A stretch of DNA of 64,000 bases, taken from positions 1,487,382 through 1,551,381 of the forward strand of contig SIJG01000023.1 of the NCBI GenBank assembly GCA_023374025.1. The letters are read 5' to 3'. Every line of letters starts with the position of its first letter. Position 1 is the stretch's first letter. A program made the translations under genes and the position numbers. Under the pieces are notes generated by a model. That model was not told the DNA's origin. It searched no databases and saw nothing but the letters and a program-made list of their open reading frames with translations. Below are positions 54,901 to 63,740 of the stretch, in pieces. The stretch is from Heterodera schachtii. Its lineage: Eukaryota > Nematoda > Chromadorea > Rhabditida > Heteroderidae.

Positions 54901-56060
54901 GGGGGAAGGGGGGACGGTGCCGATAGGCGCCGTCGCGAAATCCATGCCAAAGCGATTTCTAATTACCTACCTACATATTTAGATTTTTTCAATTTGGTTT
55001 TCTTTTTTTTCATTTTCCATTTATTTAGAAATTTATTTGTGCCCGCACTTCTTCTGTCAGTTACAAAATTCGTTTTGGAGTTTTCGGGGAAACAGCATCA
55101 ATTGAGGAGGAACCATATGAATTGGTGAACGAGTGGACCAATGAAAAGCTGACTCTGATGAAGGATGGAGCTTATTATTGGCTGTTGAATCGATGCCCAA
55201 TTTCGGAGACGGCGCCGGTGAAATGGGAAAACGACGGAAATTTGGACGACAACAACAACAAATCGAACTTTGTCCATTTTAATTTTAGTGGCGGCAATAA
55301 TTGCATTGGGTGAGTAAAAGCCATGGAAAATGGACGGTGAGGGGAGGGAACAATTCGTTTCCCCCCACCCCTAAAAAAATTTCAAAAAAATTCTTAGGAA
55401 TTTTATATAAGAAAATTTTACAAAAAAAATTATTAGAAAAGTATTATTACTAGGGCTTCTTTTTTTAGGCACAAAAAAGCGCGAAATAGACACCTAAAAA
55501 AGCAGAAAAAAAATCTCAAAATAGGCATCAAATAGGCACAAAAACCCTCAAATAGGCACTAAAATAGGAAAAAAAATTTTTTATTAAAGCTTTTTAGGTA
55601 GCAAAACACGTAAAAATTAATCAAAAAAGTTATTTTGCCCATATTTCAATTGTTTTAAAGTTGTTTTCGATAAAAATAATTTTTTAAACCAAAAATTTTT
55701 ATTAAGAAAAAATAATTGAATTTTGTGGATCAATTTTTGTGAAAATTTTTTTTTCAATTCTTAGGGGTGTATTTTTCATTTTTATTGCATTTTTGTTATG
55801 GTTTTTTCCGAACAAAGCGGAAAACGCGTTTTTCGTCCTTATCTGAGCGTATCAAGTGCGCAAAAATTTTAGGCATTTGCCTAAAAATATAAGCCCTAAT
55901 TATTACCAAATAGGATTTTGTCATAAAATTTTTCGGAAGATGAACTTTTGTTTCGTACTTTGGATTATATATTTCGTGAAAATAATTTAATTTGTTTTGA
56001 ATTTTTAGGCCTATGTCTCCTCCTCAACCATCACCAACAAAAGAGGGGTCAAAGCAGTGA
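51974..56060 (+). CDS. F-box-like family protein, intact, 352 aa, introns filled with MITEs
   Basis: Exons 51974-51984 (ATGAACAGACG), 52045-52320, 52864-53302, 55029-55309 and 56009-56060 keep phase exactly: 1059 bp, 352 residues. It lacks the lysine-rich leader of the 38122 gene and starts MNRRWICGDVWMDILPSFDR. Hallmarks follow: LGLKMALLSDRFDVLVDTHF, YVDHAVLAFLHANKPIWDRW, QPIWDVLVREIWPIFTTTI, GIADDGPNAAAGQALAKWV, EPYELVNEWTNEKLTLMKDG, WLLNRCPISE and a GPMSPPQPSPTKEGSKQ tail. Intron 3 (1726 bp) holds the nested elements 53311-54506 and 53585-54279 plus a fragment near 54540-54885; intron 4 holds 55451-55898. Exons are undamaged, so it is probably functional; role as for the family (SCF adaptor, inferred). 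Confidence 0.85.
52335..52695. repeat. Inverted-repeat remnant in intron 2 of the 52-kb F-box gene
   Basis: TTAGATTGGACAATCGGTTA with ACCATTTTT near 52423, and an inverted partner around 52646-52668 (ATGGTAACCAATTGTCCAAT). A C-run of about 16 follows at 52688. No clear target duplication. Confidence 0.45.
53311..54506. mobile_element. hAT-like MITE with CAGGGATGTGCCGA ends, hosting a nested MITE
   Basis: Inverted ends CAGGGATGTGCCGA(G/A), perfect 8-bp duplication GTGTGGTT (53303-53310, 54507-54514). Subterminal CCGATTACGAT/CCGATTCCGAT repeats on both sides and a TCAATTCTTAGGGGTGTAAT module. The duplication begins at the intron's own GT donor, so the upstream copy keeps the splice site. Confidence 0.94.
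53585..54279. mobile_element. Nested MITE with TAGGGTTGTAAA ends
   Basis: Inverted ends TAGGGTTGTAAA(T/G)TATATG, perfect 8-bp duplication GTCATTAT (53577-53584, 54280-54287) within the element 53311-54506. Subterminal ATATGGACTAAA units on both sides; TAGGGGTGTATTTTTCGTTT module inside. Confidence 0.93.
54540..54940. repeat. GTACGAGTTGGG-family fragment with a hairpin core
   Basis: Right end CAGTACGAGTTGGGTTTTTA-CC matches the end of the element 56403-58088; the internal module (AATGATACCAATAATGTTTA) is present, followed by a hairpin core at about 54915-54937. The left end is not recognisable. Confidence 0.55.
55451..55898. mobile_element. MITE with TAGGGCTT ends in the last intron of an F-box gene
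   Basis: Ends TAGGGCTT.../...AAGCCCTA, perfect 8-bp duplication ATTATTAC (55443-55450, 55899-55906). AAATAGGCAC units near the left end and a CAATTCTTAGGGGTGTATTT module inside. Confidence 0.88.
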
Positions 56061-56402
56061 AAAGAGTTCGTCTGATTATGTGGTGTGAATGAATTTGTTG
56101 GCACTTGACAAATTAGTCGATCATTTTGAATAATTGCATGAAAATATTGTTGCGTTTTGATAAAATTTCTTTCATTTTTTAATTCGATTAAAAATTTTGT
56201 TTTTCGAATTTGGTTAGGGATTTATCGCAAAAATGATGGATTTTGTGGACAAATAAAAAAGATTATAGCCAAAAACGTTCTGCTGGGGCCCAAACGTGAG
56301 GTCTAAATTCTATGTTTCGAAAAATGTTACACTATTTTTATAAAATAGCTCTTCAAAAATTTTGACCCACATCCGTCCAATGTTTAAAAAGAAACCAATA
56401 GT
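56061..56402. other. Short intergenic stretch
   Basis: 3' flank of the F-box gene. GCTGGGGCCCAAACGTGAGG near 56283 is a scrap of the TTCGGCCC/TTGGGCC foldback family. Nothing else seen. Confidence 0.4.
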
Positions 56403-58088
56403 GGACGACACCCAACTCGTACTAGGCCAACTCGTACTGCCCCAACTCGTACTGGTACCCCGACTCGTACTAAGATTCCCAACTCGTACTAAGTTTCCCA
56501 ACTCGTACTAAGATTCCCAACTCGTACTGTGCAACAAAAAACGAAAAAAAAAACAACAAAAAATCGCTCAAATTTTTTTAAAATCACAAAAATGCACGAA
56601 AATCGAAGAAATGATAAAAATTCAGCAAAAAATAAATAATAAAAACCATAAAAATGCACAAAATTCGGTAAAATGAAAATAATTCATTAAAAAATTCAAA
56701 AAGGATCGAGATTTTCATCATTTGGCACAACATAAATTCCGCTCTCATTGAGACTCGCTTCCGCTTCTTCCATTGCTGCTGCCTCCTCTATCTGTTCTTC
56801 TATTTATAATCTTGGAGGCACATTGAACCCAATCAAATGTCCAATACGGCCATAGTAGCGCGACAATGTCTCCGTAAATTGTCATCTTCGTAATCGCTGT
56901 CCAGAAATGAAAAAAATAAATTCTTATTAACCTGGAAATTCACAAGCCAACGACCTAGTAATTGATGTGGTTGATAAAACCAACGTTGTCGGCCGTGATA
57001 AGTGAACGGTTGACGTGGTTTGGAGGTGCAAATTGTAGGGCGCCAATTTTGCGAAGAAGTGCTTGAAATGTGCGGCCTTCTTGTTCACGCGATGTGTAAG
57101 AGGTTCGCCAAGCCCATGCATTGTTGCGCCTGTGCATCGCCTGTCTTACGTGGAAGCAGCACATTTTTGAAGCGCTTTGTTTGCGTGCGATAAAGCGCCT
57201 GTAATATGTGAAATGGTTTTTCATTGTAATCTTTACGCTTACTTTTTTTGTTGCTTTCGCATTGCCGCATGCCTCGTTGCGAATTTTGTTTCTTTCTTCT
57301 TCGCTTATGTTCATGTAGTTTTGTACGACACGTACATCAATGCGGACTTTCGCTGAGGCCACGTTTTCTCGCGAGCCCATTGCTAACTCATTCTGAACTT
57401 TGCGCCTCTCCTAAAATTTAAAAATAAAAATTGTAGTTTAGAATTATGTAATTTGTTTTTTTAAATTTAAATGTAAAAACTCAAAAAACCTGTTCGCCTT
57501 GGACCTTCGCTCGCTCAAATGTCTGACAGAAGTGTGCGTGCGTAGGTGCATCATCCACCCACTGATCCCCGATTGCTTTTCGCGTTGGCAATGGGGTTTC
57601 CTTCGGCACATGTTTGGCATCACGCAGTTTCCGGCACCCAGCACAGACATAACGAAGCCCCGTTAGCTGTTCCATTCCAGCACGTGTCCATTTGTAGCAC
57701 AAATTTGAATTATCAGTGTGATCAGAAAGCATCACTGATTTTGAGCCAATGCGTTGATTAAAGCATGCATATTGTAATCTGTTTGTAAAAAAGACGAAAA
57801 ATATAAATTATTAAGGTAATTCAATGAAAATAGTGAAAATTTGTGATAAAACTTCTCTTTGTTGCACAGTACGAGTTGGGAAAATTAGTACGAGTTGGGA
57901 AACTTAGTACGAGTTGGGAATCTTAGTACGAGTTGGGAAAAATAGTACGAGTTGGGTAATTTAGTACGAGTTGGGAATCTTAGTACGAGTTGGGAAACTT
58001 AGTACGAGTTGGGAATCTTAGTACGAGTCGGGGTACCAGTACGAGTTGGGGCAGTACGAGTTGGCCTAGTACGAGTTGGGTTTTTACC
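56403..58088. mobile_element. 1.7-kb transposon with inverted tandem arrays of AGTACGAGTTGGG as ends
   Basis: Perfect 8-bp duplication CCAATAGT (56395-56402, 58089-58096). Both ends are inverted arrays: seven units at 56413-56527 and twelve at 57868-58076, mostly with a 19-bp period (AGTACGAGTTGGGAATCTT type). The five extra units on the right are an internal expansion. The outermost bases (GGACGACACCC; inverted GGTAAAAACCC) match weakly. A spliced gene lies inside on the minus strand. Smaller elements with the same CAACTCGTAC ends occur at 14162 and 54540. Confidence 0.9.
57085..57735 (-). CDS. Transposon-borne zinc-finger-like protein, about 175 aa
   Basis: Exons 57490-57735, 57243-57410 and 57085-57198 join in phase with GT-AG introns. 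The first exon has Cys31-x2-Cys34 (GLRYVCAGCRKLRD) and His66-x-His68-x-Cys70 (APTHAHFCQTF) with a tryptophan before them, a FLYWCH-like arrangement often linked to nematode MULE-type transposons. The second reads ERRKVQNELAMGSRENVASA and MNISEEERNKIRNEACGN; the third ALYRTQTKRFKNVLLPRK. No catalytic transposase domain is seen, and another frame is open beyond the third exon, so this may be the N-terminal part of a shortened transposase gene. The gene sits between the arrays, so it moves with the element. Confidence 0.55.
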
Positions 58089-58367
58089 CCAATAGTATAT
58101 CCGTGCTTGGAAAGCGAAGCCCCTGGATTAAGCCCATTAGAAGGAGCACAATTTGTGAGATATCCCACTTTTTATAGCCATTTTTAACAATGATTAGATC
58201 ACAATTAATTAATTACATGCACATAAAATACAATGGAAATGGACGAATTTTGCGGCAAGCAAGCAAAGGTCAAATACAAACAAACAATTAGACAATACAA
58301 TATTGAAATGGCAAAATGCCAACATCATTTGGGTCACATAATTGCATCAATCAACCAATTAATTCAT

Positions 58368-58540
58368 TCATGTCTGCTGCTGATCACTCGGCCCGGGAGA
58401 AGCGTCGTCAAGAAGACTGAGAAAAACGATGAATGATTGATTCTATATGAAAATTTTCTGATTATTCACCGGTCATCGAATCCGTAGTCTCTGATCAAAA
58501 ATTGGATTGGATTCGGTGGAGTAAGCAATTCATACCTCTT
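58368..58540 (-). pseudogene. Terminal exons of a gene-A-like F-box copy
   Basis: Minus strand: NPIQFLIRDYGFDD followed by donor-like sequence, then LLDDASPGPSDQQQT and stop, matching gene A's last two exons. Nothing further upstream in order. Confidence 0.55.
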
Positions 58541-58588
58541 TTGAGTGCCATTTTACATATTTCCGTTCGTCCGTTTCCCATTGTTTAG

Positions 58589-59236
58589 GCATTTCTTCGT
58601 GCCACCGCCACTTCGTCCGCCAGTTTCAAAATTCAACTTGCAGATTTTGAACCAGCGGAAATTAAGCCATTTGAATTGGTGAACGAAAGCATCAAGGAAA
58701 AACATTGATGAGAAAAGCAAGCAAAAATGCCTGGGACAACCGATGGGTGATGAAGCGATGCCAAATTGGGGAGACGACGACGGCGATTAACTGGGAGGAC
58801 GAAAATTTGAACGAATTGAGCAGTGTCAGCATCAATTTGTGTGGAGACAAAAAATGCATTGGGTGAGAAAAGAAAAAGAATTGAAAAAAATAAATTTGCC
58901 CGGATAAAGATTTGCTGGACATTTTATTTCGCCCTTCGTAAAAAAACAGACACTGAAAAAATTCTAACCCAAACTCGAATAAAAAAATTCGATCTTTTTC
59001 ATTTGAATTCTCGACTTGCCTTTTCCAATGTGTTGATCAAATTCAAATTCTGCACTTACATATTTAGGCCATTCTCTCAACCGTCGAAATGTAAACTTAA
59101 ATTTACTGAACATATAAATACCGTAACTAGGAATGCTTACGGTAGAATGCGATTTTTATTTCGGATTATTAATTCAAAAAGAATTTCAATCTCATCCCTT
59201 TTTAGAATTGGTGAAGACATTGCAGCAACAAAATGA
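58589..59236 (+). pseudogene. F-box-family C-terminal exons, frameshifted
   Basis: After TTGTTTAG the plus strand reads AFLRATATSSASFKIQL and IKPFELVNESIKEKH, then a one-base slip restores MRKASKNAWDNRWVMKRCQI and CGDKKCIG with a GTGAGA donor at 58861. The last-exon equivalent starts at 59068 (GPFSQPSKC). Near 59212 it merges with an antisense scrap of a gene-A first exon. Confidence 0.6.
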
Positions 59237-59636
59237 GCGGAATAAGAAAAAAAGATCTTTTTAAGGCTTTTATTTACCGTTAAAAGAATGAATTAAAATG
59301 CACTTTATGAGTCCAATCAAAGTTTATTAGTCCAATTGAATTTTTTTATGAATCCGATCAAATATTTGTGAATCCAATAAATTTTAAAACTGACGCAACT
59401 TTTTGAATTAATTATTTTACGCCAGTTAAAAAATTATAAGTTTCACGCGTCTCAAATAAAGTTTTATATGTCAATTTCGGGCGGAAATGTGGTAACAATA
59501 CTAAAATTCGAACGAAAGAAAGATTTTTGAGATAAAACGAGAGCATCAAATCAAAATCCAATTGGTGAGGGTCGACCATTTCTTACACATAATTTTGATT
59601 GCTTTGATCCGCTTCTTCTTTTTCTTCTTCCGCTGG
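59237..59636. other. Short intergenic stretch with TGAGTCCAAT repeats
   Basis: Several GAGTCCAAT/GAATCCAAT units at 59305-59385, also found as an inverted pair in the last intron of gene A (about 43703-43805). No gene. Confidence 0.4.
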
Positions 59637-60620
59637 TCACGACAATGGCCTAAATTTAGTACAATTTTGAATTGGATGAATATTTTTCGACAAAATCAAA
59701 TTTCGTTGTTTCTGCTCTCACCCAATGGAACGATTGCCATGCCACAAATTAAATTGGACATTGTTCAAATTGGCATCCGAATTTTCATCTTTCTTCTCGC
59801 CAATAATTGGGCATCGCTTCAGCAACCAATTGTTATCGGAGTTTTTCCACATTATCAGCTTCTCATTAGTCCCTTCGTTCACCAATTCAAATGGTTCATT
59901 TGACACTAGTATCGTATGAAAAATAAGTTGAATATGGTAACTGACAGAAGTGGTGGCACGGCGAAATGTCTAATGATAAAACAAAAACAATTTATATAAT
60001 ATGGCGGGCCACCTCTTTGAAGTTGTTGATCCATTCGAGATGCAGTAAACCCAAATAAACATTACAATGCAATTGCTTGAGTTGTTCGTCTTTGCTCGGT
60101 TTGTGCAACCATTTGGCCAACACTTGGCCAGCAGTTGCATTTGGCCCATCATCAGCGATCACATCGGGGAATAGATCATCGGAATCGATTGAATACAATT
60201 GATCAAGATCAGAGAGAATTGTCGGTGAAATGCCATGGCGCAAATTGTCCAAATCATTGCCCCTGGCAAAGTGCAAATGGCGAATGTTTGTCGCAAAAAT
60301 TGGCCAAATTTGACGGGCCAAAATATCCCAAATTCGCTGGACATCTTCGGTTTCGTCACCATCAATGGACAACTCCAATTCGGTGCCCATTCTGTCCCAA
60401 ATTTGCTTGTTGGAACGAATAAATTCAATAACAGAATGGTCAATGTAACTGAAGAAATATAAAAAATGCTTTAATACATACAAAAGTTTAAATTTACTCA
60501 ATCCGAAAATTCCGTCGTTTTTCCGTCAAAATGCGCGTCAACCAAAACATCGAAACGGTCGGAAAGCAATGCCATTTTGAGTCCGAGTTGGGGACGGTCA
60601 AAAGATGGCAGAATGTCCAT
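59637..60620 (-). pseudogene. F-box-like gene with out-of-frame deletion in the F-box exon
   Basis: Exons 60498-60620, 60013-60448, 59722-59969 and 59637-59649. The domain exon is intact (YIDHSVIEFIRSNKQIWDRM, QRIWDILARQIWPIF, NATAGQVLAKWLHKPS) and so is the C-terminal exon (EPFELVNEGTNEKL, WLLKRCPIIGEKKDENS). The F-box exon begins MDILPSFDRPQLGLKMALLS but lost roughly 150 bp after HFDGK relative to the 276-bp exon, so GAT TGA closes the frame at the splice site. The leader exon is not found and the last exon stops after GPLS. Confidence 0.75.
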
Positions 60621-61000
60621 TTTCAAACGACAGAATAATGCTCCTAATAAGCTAGAAGACTTTGCTGTTTGAGCTATCTGGGCTGGGCTTGGAAAAATTC
60701 ACTTTGAATCCGGTTTTAGACAGGCGCAAATGACGGAGCTACGTAAAGCACTAATTAATAAGACTGAATAATTTTATTGGGAAGAACGAAATGAAAAATT
60801 ATTCGACACTCCTACACAAAAGACGACATTCATTTTTAACATTTATTATATGTACATTATACCACAACAATATGGGGAACAAAATATATATACAAACAAT
60901 GCAACGGGTAGAGAGATACATATTTCGCTGTTTCTTATGACATCAATGATCACTTCTCCTTCTCGAACATTCCATCGTCTATCAGTCGCAATTCCGTGCA
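60621..61000. other. Short intergenic stretch
   Basis: 3' flank of the phosphatase gene on its strand. Nothing recognisable. Confidence 0.4.
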
Positions 61001-62247
61001 TCACAGTGGCGGAAAGGTATGAACGGTGTAGCTGAGATCCTCCGCAATTGCGATTATTGCTCCCGTGTTGTGCATATTCTCGTAATGTGGAGCGGAGAAC
61101 AGTGTGATGAGTCGGCGATCGGCAAAGAATTCGACGCCACCTTGGACAACCTTGAACAGATCAGGGGAAATTTACAACAAAATGAGCATTTCCTCAACTG
61201 TACCTGATGAGCCCGGATGATTAAGTCGACGCCAAGCAAATTGCAGATTTTGTGGACCATGTCTTCGCCGAATTGCACGCTTGCTCCTCTGTTGTTCGGA
61301 CGAACACCTTGGATGCCAGGCACGGGATCGGCCCAGAGCAGGTCAATCTCAAGTGACGGATTTGGCGGCTCGGTCGTCGGGCGCAGGTCGTTCAGCTGTT
61401 CCAGGCTCGTCAATTTGTCCGAAATGCCCCCGTGCATGCCTAAAAGAGAAAATGGGGGATGAAATACAATACAACCAGTTGACCCCACAAATTTGTACTT
61501 ACACAAAATTTTGTTCCCGATCAATCCGACGTAAGGGAGCCATGCGAATGTCTGGTTGAAGTGGTTCCAAAGAGCGTAAGCATCCATCTGCCCATAGCGA
61601 CGTTCAACCTCTTCGAAGAAGCCATAGCTAAATGAAGCAGAAAATTAGTTCCCCCAGGCCTCGTCCAATTCCAAACTCACGCTCGGTTCATGTTGCTGCA
61701 CTCGTGGTTCCCGCGCAGAAGGATGACACTGTCCGGATATTTCACCTTAAAAGTGGACAATTAAAACGATTCTCGCGCGATCCGCCTCAGCAAACTCACT
61801 TTGTAGCAGAAGAGCAGGACCATTGTTTCCAGGCTTTGCGTGCCACGGTCGACGTAATCCCCGAGGAAGAGGTACTTCTTGTCCGGCGGAAAACCCATCG
61901 TCTTGAAGATTCTCAGCAAGTCGCGAAATTGGCCATGGATGTCGCCGCAAAGGACCACAGGAGGCTGCAGACGGATGAGCATTGACTGTTGCTGGAGAAC
62001 ACTGACGGTGATATCGCAAAGCTTGTGAATGTCCTGAGCACTGACCTGAAGAGAGTTGAAATGAAAGAACGGAAAAAATGAACGCATCACTTACTTCGGA
62101 AGTGAACTGCTCCAAAGTCGTGCGCGAAAGTTTGGCGATGAGCGCGTCCACAAGGTTGTCCGGTTGCTCGTCCACTTCTCGGAAGTTTGTTTGGGTCCAG
62201 CTCTGTGCAACAGCAGTCGAAGTTGAGAAGCAGTATTCCTCGTTCAT
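61001..62247 (-). CDS. PP1-type serine/threonine protein phosphatase catalytic subunit, 324 aa
   Basis: Six exons, 62095-62247, 61800-62045, 61681-61745, 61503-61627, 61204-61439 and 61001-61150; 975 bp with all phases matching. Metal-binding and catalytic motifs are all present: GDIHGQFRDLLRIF, GDYVDRGTQSLE, LLRGNHECSNMNRAYGFFEE, MHGGISDKLTSLEQL, LLWADPVPGIQGV, IRAHQVVQGGVEFFADRRLI and TLFSAPHYENMHNTGA. Length is close to the family norm (about 330). It dephosphorylates phosphoserine/threonine using two metal ions, normally steered by regulatory subunits. The diverged N-terminus and C-terminus (TVHTFPPL) and substitutions such as SAPHYENMHN for the usual SAPNYCGEFDN suggest a lineage-specific PP1-like member rather than the housekeeping enzyme. 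Confidence 0.93.
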
Positions 62248-62360
62248 CGTAGTCGTGTCGTAGTCGGTCGAATGTCGTTGAGGGAAATGTGTGCGTCGTT
62301 GGCCAGCAAAAGGCAGAAAGTTGAAAATGAATTAGTGAGGGATTGGCGGAGATTTGCTGC

Positions 62361-62424
62361 TTTTATATTCTCTTTTGGAATGAATTTCTTTTGGAAATTT
62401 AAGTGAATTTATCTCATATAAAAG
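62361..62424. promoter_or_regulatory. Divergent promoter with two TATA boxes
   Basis: TATAAAA on the minus strand at 62361-62367 lies about 115 bp before the PP1 start; TATAAAAG on the plus strand at 62417-62424 lies about 160 bp before the tyrosine-phosphatase start. The two genes are head to head with 335 bp between start codons, so co-regulation is plausible. Confidence 0.6.
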
Positions 62425-62582
62425 GCGTTGAATTTTGCAAAAACTTTCATTGCCTTGCCCTAATTAATTAACTATTATGATTCTCTCAATCTTCGTCGTC
62501 GCCCTCAATCTCAATTTGAGGTGTTTTCACTCCATTCATAATTTTTTTTTTAATGTCCGTTTTTCTTACAGCAGTCATCACG

Positions 62583-63490
62583 ATGTCCGGGAGAAGCGGC
62601 CGCAGTGGGAAACGCCGACAGGACGGACCGGGCCGCCCCTCACGTTCACGCCAGCAGCAGCACACCCAGCGCGGCGTTCAGTCTGCATATGACGGTCCAC
62701 GAGAGCCGCCGGAGCAACCAACAGTCCGAGGCTGGGAGGACACGCGCGACTTCTGCTCAGCCCTGAAAATCTTCGTCAACGAGACAACGCGACGCAACGT
62801 GAAGGAGCTGGTCAACGAATACGCGGAGCTGAACGCCATGCCACGGCCGGAGACTTCGCCGGAATTCACACGGTCAGTTTGGCTGTTTCGATTTTCAAAC
62901 ACAAATAAAAGAGGTAATTTCTTTAAAGCATTGTGATGCTCTGCGACACCGTCGAACAAAACAAGACCAAGTGCCACCAGTACTGGCCGACACCGGACAA
63001 AAAGGTGGGTTTTTCCATTTTTTTTGCCCTTAAATTTCTAATCATTTCCCTCCCCCTCTTTTCCCCTTTCAGCAATTGCACTTCGCCAACAAGACGATCA
63101 CCGTGCACTTCATCGAAGAGACTGCGCTGGAGCCGGACCTCTACAGGACAAAGCTGGCGGTGCTCTCTCGCAACGGCACCATGTACGTCCACCACTTCCA
63201 CTGGCGCCGGTGGCCCGACCGCGGTGTGCCCCAGAACGACTTGGCGCCTCTTCGTTTGCTGTTCCACGTGCAGCAGTTTCGGCGCTCGGTGGTCCACTGT
63301 TCAGCGGGTGAGTTTGTGTCATGTTGGAAAGTAAAAATGCAAAAAATTTCTCATTTTCAGGAATCGGACGGACTGGAACACTGGTGGCGCTGCACATTGC
63401 CTACGATACTCTGCAGCGTGGACAGCGGCTCAACATCCTCGCGTTGGCGCGCAACCTCCGTCAGCATCGGGCCCAAAGTGTGCAGACCCA
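62583..63490 (+). pseudogene. Protein tyrosine phosphatase, internally deleted and truncated
   Basis: Exons 62583-62872, 62929-63004, 63073-63307 and 63361-about 63488 join in frame. A TTTTTCTTACAG acceptor just upstream of ATG 62583 fits trans-splicing, which decides the start. The N-terminus is basic and low-complexity (MSGRSGRSGKRRQDGPGR). The catalytic half is well kept: VMLCDTVEQNKTKCHQYWPT, FHWRRWPDRGVP with the WPD-loop aspartate, VHCSAGIGRTGTLVALHI with the catalytic Cys and Arg, and RQHRAQSVQT (Q-loop). Missing is the first half of the domain, including the phosphotyrosine loop (K-N-R-Y) and the DYINA/TQGP region, because RPETSPEFTR joins IVMLCD over a 56-bp intron. After the Q-loop the sequence runs into a repeat, so the last helix is lost. 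Activity is doubtful. Confidence 0.75.
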
Positions 63491-63509
63491 TTTCGCTAAA
63501 ATTTCAAAT

Positions 63510-63740
63510 TATTCTGCGTTCGACACCTTTCCTCTAGCGTTTGACTAATTTTGCTGAAGGAATTCGTCGAACGCAAAGGAGGAGCTGAAAATCCCTTAAA
63601 TTTTGCCTATATATTTTTCAGTAAAACCCTAAGCTTCCTAATGAAATTTCGTTAAATTTATATTTCTGCGTTCGATACCCTTTTTTTCTTGCATTTGACG
63701 AATTCTGCTGAAGGATTTCGTCGAACGCAAGAGGAGGGGC
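63510..63740. repeat. Two copies of a TGCGTTCGA...TCGAACGCA inverted motif
   Basis: 63514-63578 and 63664-63731 both begin TCTGCGTTCGA and end TTCGTCGAACGCAA, with TTCTGCTGAAGG between. Each can fold back on itself. The first copy cuts off the tyrosine phosphatase gene. No gene in 63741-64000. Confidence 0.65.

Noticed and set aside
61632..61985. Plus-strand frames across the PP1 gene
   Set aside because: Antisense shadows of exons carrying the GDIHGQ and GDYVDRG motifs.
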